From JALORV01 sp035429805 (GTDB lineage: Bacteria > Pseudomonadota > Gammaproteobacteria > Burkholderiales > Burkholderiaceae_F), in contig DAOMFL010000006.1 in the NCBI GenBank assembly GCA_035429805.1, forward strand, positions 46,502 to 110,501: a DNA stretch of 64,000 nt, written 5' to 3'. The position numbers and the translations under genes are program-made. Positions within the stretch are counted from its first letter, which is position 1; every line of letters begins with the position of its first letter. Below the pieces are notes generated by a model. It made no database searches and had not been told where the DNA came from. It was given only the letters and a program-made list of their open reading frames with translations. Positions 8,160 through 15,051 of this stretch are shown here, one piece after another.

Positions 8160-9281
8160 ATGCACAAGGTCGAACTGTCGTATGCGCTGGCGCGCGGACG
8201 AGCGCCGGAGGCCTTGATTCGCAATCCGTTGATGGACCTGCTGGCAGCAGTGCGCGCTCAGGGCTCGATATCGAGCGCCGCGCGCGCTCTCGGCCAGTCC
8301 TATCGACACGTCTGGGGCGAACTCAAGCGCTGGGAACGCGAACTCGGACAGCCCTTGATAGTCTGGGAGCGGGGTCAACCGGCGCGCTTGACGGAATTTG
8401 CCGACAAGCTGCTCTGGGCAGAGCGGCAGGCGCAGGCGCGGCTGGCACCGCAGATCGCCGCGCTTCATGCCGATCTCGAGCGAGCTCTCGCGCTCGCATT
8501 CGATACGTCGGCCAGTGTGCTCGTTATGCGCGCGAGTCACGACACGGCTCTGGCACTGCTCGGTGAACACTGCGTGCCGGCCCGCCTGCTCCTCGACATT
8601 CGCTTTTCCGGCAGCGCGGATGCCCTGAAGGAGCTGAAGTCCGGGCGCTGCGCCATCGCGGGTTTCCACCTGCCTCCACGAACAGCACCCGACAGCCTGT
8701 TTGCCCGGACCTACAAGCCGCTGCTGCGCCCTGAGCATCACCAGCTGCTCGGGTTCGCGCGACGGGTCCAGGGCCTGGCCGTCGCTCGCGGCAATCCTCT
8801 CGAGCTGAACACGATCGCCGATGTGGCAGCGCGTCGCGCGCGATTCGTCAATCGACCGGTCGGAACCGGCACACGACTGCTGCTCGATGCGCTGTGCGAG
8901 CAGCAGGGCGTGGCATCGACTGCGCTCGTCGGGTACGACTACGAGGAGCCTTCGCACGCGGCGGTGGCACAGGCAGTGGCGGCAGGAACAGTGGACACCG
9001 GCCTGTGCATCGAGGCCGCGGCCCGCTCGCGTGATCTCGACTTCGTGCCGCTGCTATGGGAAGAGTACTTTCTGGTCTGCGACAAGGCGCTGCTGGCGCA
9101 GCCTGCGATCCGCGCGCTGCAGGCCGTGCTGCGCAGCGAATCGTGGCTCAAGCGAATAGCGACGCTCGTCGGCTACGCGCCGGCACGCAGCGGCGAAGCA
9201 CTGGCGTTGCGAAGCGTCCTGCCATGGTGGGAAGCGCGCGGCACCGCATCCGGACGCAGCCGCAGGAAAGGCGGACGCTGA
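8160..9281 (+). CDS. ModE-type HTH regulator with PBP-like sensor domain
   Basis: 373 residues. Residues about 15-90 are a ModE/LysR-like winged helix (NPLMDLLAAVRAQGSISSAA, then LGQSYRHVWGELKRWE). Residues about 115-345 form a PBP-like domain of the same type as the MoeA fusion partner, with CAIAGFHL, NRPVGTGTRLLLDAL and DTGLCIEAAARS. It lacks the usual MOP/TOBE molybdate sensor. It probably senses tungstate or molybdate, or a cofactor-related ligand, and controls the divergent tup-moeA unit. Start ATG at 8160; the longer frame adds only six residues. It converges on mobA. Confidence 0.82.
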   Translation: MHKVELSYALARGRAPEALIRNPLMDLLAAVRAQGSISSAARALGQSYRHVWGELKRWERELGQPLIVWERGQPARLTEFADKLLWAERQAQARLAPQIAALHADLERALALAFDTSASVLVMRASHDTALALLGEHCVPARLLLDIRFSGSADALKELKSGRCAIAGFHLPPRTAPDSLFARTYKPLLRPEHHQLLGFARRVQGLAVARGNPLELNTIADVAARRARFVNRPVGTGTRLLLDALCEQQGVASTALVGYDYEEPSHAAVAQAVAAGTVDTGLCIEAAARSRDLDFVPLLWEEYFLVCDKALLAQPAIRALQAVLRSESWLKRIATLVGYAPARSGEALALRSVLPWWEARGTASGRSRRKGGR

Positions 9282-9303
9282 ACAAGACCGAACGTGCTTC
9301 AGC

Positions 9304-9885
9304 TCACGGCCGATCGTGCTGCGCCAGTTCGGCCCGGGTGTTGATGTTGGCGAAGGCGTCGGCCTCGTCGTCAAAGGCGACTTCGGCCACCTTCAGGTCG
9401 GCGTACCAACGGTCGATCTTGCGTTCACCGCGGGCCAGAAAATTGGCCAAATGGGATCGCACGCGGGCGCACACCAGCGCGAACACCGGATGCGGCTGGT
9501 CGCCGGTGCGTGCCACTGCGATGTCGGCGTCGACCGCACTGCGCGCCGTCGCCAGGCGTGCAACGAGGTCATGGGGCAGGAAGGGCGAATCGCACGGCAC
9601 GGTGACGATCAGCGGCGCATCGGTCGCGTGCAGGCCCGCATCCAGCCCGGCTAGTGGACCGGCAAAGCCGCCGATCCGGTCAGGCACAACGGGACAGCCG
9701 AACTCTGCATAGCGCTCGAGGTTCTGATTGGCATTGATCAGCACGCTGTGAACCTGCGGGCTCAGGCGTTCGATCACGTGCTGGATCAGCGGCCGACCCA
9801 TCAGCGGCTGCAGGCCCTTGTCCACGCCTCCCATGCGGCGTCCCTGCCCGCCGGCCAGCACCAGTCCGGAGATCTCAACCTTCAT
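9304..9885 (-). CDS. mobA: Molybdenum cofactor guanylyltransferase MobA
   Basis: 193 residues. It transfers GMP from GTP to Mo-molybdopterin, giving the bis-MGD cofactor needed by formate dehydrogenase. The nucleotide-binding signature LAGGQGRRMGGVDKGL is at residues 10-25; PLAGLDAGLH and TVPCDSPFLP (metal-binding Asp) follow. The start codon overlaps the fdhD stop by 4 bp, so both are one unit serving formate dehydrogenase maturation. Confidence 0.93.
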   Translation of the reverse strand: MKVEISGLVLAGGQGRRMGGVDKGLQPLMGRPLIQHVIERLSPQVHSVLINANQNLERYAEFGCPVVPDRIGGFAGPLAGLDAGLHATDAPLIVTVPCDSPFLPHDLVARLATARSAVDADIAVARTGDQPHPVFALVCARVRSHLANFLARGERKIDRWYADLKVAEVAFDDEADAFANINTRAELAQHDRP

Positions 9886-10706
9886 CGCGCGCCAGACGCA
9901 TCGAAGCGATGGCGGCCGGTGAAAAGCAGGTAATGCCTGCGGGAGGCACGGCCGATCATCGTCAGGCCGACCTGGCTGGCGATGCGCCATCCCATTTCGG
10001 TCAGACCGGAACGTGACACAAGGAACGGAATGCCCATCTGCGCAGTCTTGATCACCATCTCGGACGTCAGCCGGCCCGTGGTGTAGAAGATCTTGTCCGC
10101 GCCGTCGATGTTGTCGAGCCACATGCGGCCTGCGATCGCATCGACCGCGTTGTGCCGCCCGACATCCTCCACGAACACCAGAACCTGGCTGTCGTCACCC
10201 GCGTTCGACGCCAGCGCGCAACCGTGCACTGCGCCGGCAGCGTTGTAGACCGTCTCGCGCTGGCGCACGGCCTCGAGCACGGCGAAGAGCGACGCTTCCG
10301 ACAGGCGCACGTCGTCGCGCAGACGGATCGACTCGACTTCCTCCATCAGGTTGCCGAACATCGTGCCCTGTCCGCAGCCCGTGGTCACCGTCCGCTTCGC
10401 GAGCTTTTCTTCCAGAGACTTGACGCCGCGGCGCGTGGTGACGGCCACGGCCTCGGTTTCCCAGTCGACCTGCACCGCCGCGAGTTCGTCCAGTGACTTC
10501 ACGAGGCGCTGATTGCGCAGATAGCCGATCGCCAGCGCTTCAGGCGCCTGCCCCAGCGTCATCAGCGTGACGACTTCGCACTTGTCGACGTAGAGCGTCA
10601 GTGGATGCTCGCCGGCGATCGGTGTCGGCACGAGCGCGCCACGCTCGTCGACCGCATCGACGGGAAAGATCAGCGGGCGGGACGCGTTGGTGAGCAACAG
10701 TTGCAT
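9882..10706 (-). CDS. fdhD: Formate dehydrogenase sulfurtransferase FdhD
   Basis: 274 residues. FdhD passes sulfur from IscS to the bis-MGD cofactor and is required for formate dehydrogenase activity. Visible are EHPLTLYVDKCEV, the TTGCGQGTMFG loop and VFVEDVGRHNAVDAIAG, all family hallmarks. E. coli FdhD has a CxxC pair in the loop; here only Cys111 is present and the second position is Gly. ATG at 10706 starts the conserved part; the open frame extends 20 residues further. Divergent from the formate dehydrogenase operon. Confidence 0.93.
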   Translation of the reverse strand: MQLLLTNASRPLIFPVDAVDERGALVPTPIAGEHPLTLYVDKCEVVTLMTLGQAPEALAIGYLRNQRLVKSLDELAAVQVDWETEAVAVTTRRGVKSLEEKLAKRTVTTGCGQGTMFGNLMEEVESIRLRDDVRLSEASLFAVLEAVRQRETVYNAAGAVHGCALASNAGDDSQVLVFVEDVGRHNAVDAIAGRMWLDNIDGADKIFYTTGRLTSEMVIKTAQMGIPFLVSRSGLTEMGWRIASQVGLTMIGRASRRHYLLFTGRHRFDASGAR

Positions 10707-10835
10707 AGGCGGTCGGCTACCGGTCCTGTGCCGTTCGCGAGCACCGCACGGCAGGACGATTGGCACGCGAATGACCCTGATCGCGTATTACAGTTTCAGT
10801 TCGCGTGCTCAGGCAAGGATAAGCTTCACGGTGTC
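10707..10835. promoter_or_regulatory. Divergent fdhD / formate dehydrogenase operon promoter region
   Basis: 129 bp between fdhD (minus) and the first gene of the formate dehydrogenase operon (plus). A TTGGCA at 10760 and TATTAC at 10786 resemble sigma-70 elements, but their 20-bp spacer is longer than usual. No FNR or ModE box was recognised. Confidence 0.35.
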
Positions 10836-11336
10836 ATGGAAGATAGCATCGAAAGAACAGAGAACCCGCTGCGGCGTCCGGCAGCGGTCGTCACGGCGCG
10901 GCGCGTCGTCGACAATCCCTGGACATCCGAGATCTGGGTGCCGATCGCCGTCATCGAGCGCGAGGGCGCGCGCGCGGCTGGGCCGTTACTGCTCGAGCGT
11001 ACGGCGGCCGGCGAGCAGTGGCTGCACCTGGGTTTCGAGGTCGAACTGAATCGCACTGAAGCGCACGGCTACTACCTGAACCTGACGACCGATCAGCCGG
11101 CTGCTTTTGTCGAGTGGGAACTCACCGAGTCGGGGTGCGTGCCGCGATGGGTCACGCTCAGCTACGACGAGGCTGCACGGCGGCTGGACGGCGGTGCCGA
11201 GGTCGAGGCCGTGCCGATGCCGGGCGATTGGCTGCCGTGGCTCGCGGCCTTCACGCAGCAGCATCTCGAGATTCCGGAGAAGAAGAAGCGCCGCCACGCG
11301 CCGGCCTCCTTTCTCGGCGCCAAGCGCGACAGCTGA
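10836..11336 (+). CDS. DUF3305 domain protein of the formate dehydrogenase operon
   Basis: 166 residues. Matches DUF3305, a family found beside formate dehydrogenase genes in beta- and alphaproteobacteria: VVDNPWTSEIWVPIAVI near the start, then LGFEVELNRTEAHGYYLNLT, PRWVTLSYDEAARRL and MPGDWLPWLAAFTQQHLE. The C-terminus is basic (KKKRRH). Biochemical role unknown; genomic context implies assembly or maturation of formate dehydrogenase. ATG at 10836; the open frame upstream overlaps fdhD on the other strand and is not needed. Confidence 0.85.
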   Translation: MEDSIERTENPLRRPAAVVTARRVVDNPWTSEIWVPIAVIEREGARAAGPLLLERTAAGEQWLHLGFEVELNRTEAHGYYLNLTTDQPAAFVEWELTESGCVPRWVTLSYDEAARRLDGGAEVEAVPMPGDWLPWLAAFTQQHLEIPEKKKRRHAPASFLGAKRDS

Positions 11337-11405
11337 TGCCGCTGTGCCGTTGTTACGTATCCGCCCTCCGACGCGCCCAGTGTGCGATCGAGGACGTTTG
11401 TGCAT

Positions 11406-12071
11406 ATGAGCACTGAACCGGAGTCATTCCTAGCGCGCTGGTCGCGACGAAAGCGGGAGGCCAAGCGCGTCGCCGATCGGCCAGAGGGCCCCGCCGGGCC
11501 GCAGATGCCGGCCACTCCTGCGGCCGCGCAGGCCGACACGGGCAAGCAGACCGCGAAGGAAGTCGTCCCAGACGGCGGCTCGCTGAGCCAATCCGCGCCA
11601 CCGACGGAGGCGCAGCTGCCTTCGATCGACTCCCTCGATGGACTTCGTTCCGACTATCAGGCGTTCTTCCAGCAGCCCGTCGCCGAAGACCTCCGGCGGG
11701 CGGCGCTGAAGAAGCTCTTTGCCGACCCGCACTTCAACCAGATGGACATGCTCGATGTGTACGTCGACGACTACACACAATTCGAGCCGCTTCCGGCCGC
11801 CATGCGGATGCGCATGCCGAGCGCGCGCGACTTCCTCCTCGATTCCGAGCGCGCCGCGCTCGAGGCGGCCGAGGCTAAAGAGGCCGGGACCGCCGAACGC
11901 GCAGACCCTGCTGCAGAGGCGAGCGACGGGTCGATGTCCGCGCCAACCCCAATACTGGGTGCAGAGTTCCCTGACGTATCGTCCGATGAGGGCGCGGCCA
12001 AGGCCGCGGACCTGTCTTCATCGCCCGCCGTTCCCCCCGGCAAGGCGCCGCCTGATTCCGCTTCCACCTGA
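11406..12071 (+). CDS. DUF3306 domain protein of the formate dehydrogenase operon
   Basis: 221 residues. The FLARWSRRKREA opening and the central LRRAALKKLFADPHFNQMDMLDVYVDDYTQFEPLP-type core (about residues 98-135) match DUF3306, the usual partner of DUF3305. The flanks are low-complexity, rich in Ala, Glu, Pro and Ser, and probably disordered. It likely acts as a cytosolic accessory in formate dehydrogenase assembly. ATG at 11406. It is followed after 6 bp by the poly-ferredoxin gene. Confidence 0.85.
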   Translation: MSTEPESFLARWSRRKREAKRVADRPEGPAGPQMPATPAAAQADTGKQTAKEVVPDGGSLSQSAPPTEAQLPSIDSLDGLRSDYQAFFQQPVAEDLRRAALKKLFADPHFNQMDMLDVYVDDYTQFEPLPAAMRMRMPSARDFLLDSERAALEAAEAKEAGTAERADPAAEASDGSMSAPTPILGAEFPDVSSDEGAAKAADLSSSPAVPPGKAPPDSAST

Positions 12072-12077
12072 GATCGA

Positions 12078-14150
12078 ATGGCCGGCAACGCGCTGAAGGT
12101 CTGCAACTGCAATCGCACGATGTCGCTCGACGGGGCGGCGCTCGGCCGCGCGCTTGGGCGCGAAGCGATTCCGATCTACACCGAACTGTGCCGCAAGGAA
12201 GTCGACGGCTTCACGGCGGCGCTGGGAGCTTCCAGTTGCACGGTCGCCTGCACGCAGGAAGCGCCACTGTTCACCGAACTCGCCGCCGGCGCGGGTGCGT
12301 CGACGGAACTGAAGTTCGTCAACATCCGCGAGGCGGCGGGGTGGTCCGCCGAAGGGGCTACGGCCACCGCGAAGATCGCCGCGTTGTTGGCGCTGGCCGA
12401 CCTGCCCGAGCCGCAGCCGGTTGCGGTGTCCTCGTACTCGTCAAAGGGCGAAGTGCTGATCATCGGGCCGGCCGAGGCCGCGATTGCCTGGGGCGAGCAG
12501 TTAGCCGAGAGTCTGTCGGTCAGCGTCCTGATCACGACCGCGCGCGGAGCGGAACTGCCAGCGATCCGTGGTTATCCGGTGTGGTCGGGGATGCCGCGAT
12601 CAGTGGAGGGCTATCTCGGCAAGTTCGAGGTCGAATGGGAGCAGATCAACCCGATCGACCTGGAAACGTGCACCCGGTGCAGTGCCTGCATCCGTGTGTG
12701 TCCGGAGCAGGCGATCGATCTGACTTATCAGATCGACCTGACGCGCTGCAAGTCGCACCGGGCCTGTGTCAAGGCGTGTGGCGCGATCGGCGCGATCGAC
12801 TTCGGCCGGGCGGCGTCGACGCGCAAGGAGCAGTTCGATCTGGTGTTCGACCTGTCGGCGCAGCCGCTCATGCGCATGCCAGAAAGGCCGTTCGGCTACC
12901 TGGCGCCGGGCACGGATCCGCTCGAGCAGGCGCAGGCGGCGACGCGGCTGGTGCAGATGGTCGGCGAGTTCGAGAAGCCGCGCTACGTGCAGTACGAAGA
13001 GAAGCTCTGCGCGCACAGCCGCAATACCAAGACCGGCTGCACGCGCTGCCTCGACGTGTGCGCGACGGACGCCGTTCGCTCGCTCGGCGACAAGATCTGG
13101 GCGCATCCGTTCCTCTGCATGGGCTGCGGCGACTGCGCGACCACGTGCCCGACCGGCGCGTTGCGGTTTGCCTATCCCGGTGTCGCCGACATCGGCACGC
13201 GGCTGCGCAAGCTCTTGTCGGTGTATCGCGCCGCCGGCGGCAAGGACGCCGCGCTGCTGCTCCACAACGGCAGCAGCGGTCGCGCACTGATCTCACGGCT
13301 GGCGCGGGTCGGCAAGGGACTGCCGGCGCACGTGCTGCCGATCGAAGTGCACAGCGTGGCGACGATAGGCCTCGACGTCGTGCTAGGCGCCATTGCATTC
13401 GGCGCGAGCCAGGTCTACGCCCTGCTCGACGAGACCGGGGCCGACGAGCACGGCGCCCTGCTGGAACAGCAGGCGCGGCTGGCCGATGTGATCCTCAATG
13501 GGCTCGGCTTCGGGGGCACGCACTGGCAGGTGCTGCGCGCCGAGGAGCCGGCCACCCTGGAGGCGGCCCTGTGGTCGTCCCGGCCCGCTGCGACCGTGTC
13601 CGAGCCGGCGGCGTTCCACCTGTCGAACCGCAAGCGCGAAACGCTCGACTTCGCGATCGATCACCTGGTCCGGCAGGCGTCGTCGCCGCCGGAGCAGATC
13701 ACGCTGCCCGCGGGTTCGCCGTTCGGCGCGCTCGCCATCGACGCGTCGCGCTGCACGCTGTGCAAGGCCTGTATCGGTGCCTGCCCTAGCTCGGCGCTGC
13801 AAGACACGGAGGATGCCCCGAAGCTGCGCTTCATCGAGCACAACTGCGTGCAATGCGGCCTGTGCGAGACGACCTGCCCCGAGAAAGCGATCAGCCTGGT
13901 GCCGCGCCTGCTGGTGACCCCGGCGGCGCGTCAGGCGGTCACGCTGCACGAGGCCGAACCGTTCCACTGCGTGCGGTGCGGGGCGCCGTTCGGTACGCGG
14001 CAGATGATCGACGTGATGACCGGCCGCCTGGGCGCGCATCCAATGTTCGCTGGAGCGGCGCTGCGCCGGATCCAGATGTGCGCCGACTGTCGCGTCATCG
14101 ACATGATGGAAGCGAAGAACGAAATCTCGATCTTCGACGTAAAGCGATGA
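12078..14150 (+). CDS. Multi-cluster 4Fe-4S ferredoxin-like protein
   Basis: 690 residues. At least five cysteine clusters of bacterial ferredoxin type are visible: CTRCSACIRVCP and CKSHRACVKAC near 195-235, CTRCLDVC and CMGCGDCATTCP near 315-360, then CTLCKACIGACP and CVQCGLCETTCP near 558-600. The N-terminus has extra Cys motifs (VCNCNR, SSCTVAC), and the C-terminus has CVRCG plus CADC pairs that could hold zinc or another iron. No signal peptide, so cytosolic. Proteins of this type occur in formate dehydrogenase operons with DUF3305/3306 and may carry electrons. The stop overlaps the next start as ATGA. Confidence 0.85.
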   Translation: MAGNALKVCNCNRTMSLDGAALGRALGREAIPIYTELCRKEVDGFTAALGASSCTVACTQEAPLFTELAAGAGASTELKFVNIREAAGWSAEGATATAKIAALLALADLPEPQPVAVSSYSSKGEVLIIGPAEAAIAWGEQLAESLSVSVLITTARGAELPAIRGYPVWSGMPRSVEGYLGKFEVEWEQINPIDLETCTRCSACIRVCPEQAIDLTYQIDLTRCKSHRACVKACGAIGAIDFGRAASTRKEQFDLVFDLSAQPLMRMPERPFGYLAPGTDPLEQAQAATRLVQMVGEFEKPRYVQYEEKLCAHSRNTKTGCTRCLDVCATDAVRSLGDKIWAHPFLCMGCGDCATTCPTGALRFAYPGVADIGTRLRKLLSVYRAAGGKDAALLLHNGSSGRALISRLARVGKGLPAHVLPIEVHSVATIGLDVVLGAIAFGASQVYALLDETGADEHGALLEQQARLADVILNGLGFGGTHWQVLRAEEPATLEAALWSSRPAATVSEPAAFHLSNRKRETLDFAIDHLVRQASSPPEQITLPAGSPFGALAIDASRCTLCKACIGACPSSALQDTEDAPKLRFIEHNCVQCGLCETTCPEKAISLVPRLLVTPAARQAVTLHEAEPFHCVRCGAPFGTRQMIDVMTGRLGAHPMFAGAALRRIQMCADCRVIDMMEAKNEISIFDVKR

Positions 14151-14782
14151 GCGCGACCGGCGGCCCCGCGGCTTTGGCGCCCGAAGACGAAGGGCGGCTG
14201 CAGATCTATGCGCTGCTGGCGCGCCTGTTCGCCGCCGGGCCGGACGACGGCCTGCTCCGTGCCCTGTCGCAGTCGGCCGGGAGCATTGAAGGTGACGGCG
14301 AACTGGCGCTCGCGTGGAACGACCTGGCGCAGGCCGCGCACGTTACGTCGGTGAGGGATGCCGAGCTTGAATTCGACGCGACCTTTGTCGGCACCGGCAA
14401 GGCTCCTGTCAGTACCTACCTGTCGCACTATCACCCGGTTGCGCGCAAGGAAATGCTTCTGGTGGAGTTGCGCAATACGCTGGCCCAGTTCGGATTGGCC
14501 CGCACCGTGGCGTCGTTCGAACCCGAGGACAACCTGACGTCGATCTTGGAGGTCATGCGCCACCTCGTGGCCGCGGGCTCCGACGCGAAATCACTGCAGC
14601 GACAGCGGGATTTCTTTGCGCGCTTTCTGTTGCCGGGCTATCGCGGATTCTGTGATGCAGCGCACAAGGCGGAACTCAGCGCCTACTACGGCGCAGCCGT
14701 CCGATTGCTGGAAGCATTCGTGGAATCTGATCTGGCTCAATTCGAGATGGGCTTGTCCCCGCTAGGTGAAGTCGATCGTTGA
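14147..14782 (+). CDS. TorD/DmsD-family molecular chaperone
   Basis: 211 residues, all-helical, of the TorD/NarJ redox-enzyme maturation family. The sequence shows LQIYALLARLFAAGPDDGLL at the start and the family core around DAELEFDATFVGTGKAPVS and YLSHYHPV. These chaperones bind the TAT leader and apo-form of a molybdoenzyme so that cofactor insertion precedes export. Here the client should be the downstream alpha subunit. The start overlaps the ferredoxin stop by 4 bp. Confidence 0.88.
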   Translation: MSATGGPAALAPEDEGRLQIYALLARLFAAGPDDGLLRALSQSAGSIEGDGELALAWNDLAQAAHVTSVRDAELEFDATFVGTGKAPVSTYLSHYHPVARKEMLLVELRNTLAQFGLARTVASFEPEDNLTSILEVMRHLVAAGSDAKSLQRQRDFFARFLLPGYRGFCDAAHKAELSAYYGAAVRLLEAFVESDLAQFEMGLSPLGEVDR

Positions 14783-14839
14783 CTGCACGCCGAAAGCCGG
14801 AGGATGATGGCAGAGCCAAGGAGCAAGAAGGACCACCAA

Positions 14840-15037
14840 ATGAAAACCGAACAACCGAGCCGACGCGGCTTCTTCAAGGCCGTCGCAATTGGAGGCGCAA
14901 CCGCGGCCGCGGCCGCGGCCACCACGCTGGTCGGCGATCGCAAGATCGTGTCGACCGCGACGGGCGCCGCGCCAAAGCAGACCGGTTATCGCGAGACCGC
15001 GCACATCCGGCACTACTACCGCACCACCCAGGTTTAA
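14840..15037 (+). CDS. Formate dehydrogenase region TAT-target peptide
   Basis: 65 residues. SRRGFFKAVAIGG is a twin-arginine leader followed by an Ala-rich hydrophobic stretch; the rest is short and ends HIRHYYRTTQV. It matches the small 'formate dehydrogenase region TAT target' family known from betaproteobacterial operons. It may be exported or anchored and help assemble the enzyme; function is not established. ATG at 14840 has AAGGA about 10 bases upstream, and it precedes the alpha subunit by 14 bp. Confidence 0.85.
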   Translation: MKTEQPSRRGFFKAVAIGGATAAAAAATTLVGDRKIVSTATGAAPKQTGYRETAHIRHYYRTTQV

Positions 15038-15051
15038 ACGGGAGACTCCCG

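Noticed and set aside
10760..10791. Sigma-54-like TGGCACG before the formate dehydrogenase operon
   Set aside because: The -12 part reads TGAC instead of TTGC at the needed spacing, so the match fails at an essential position.
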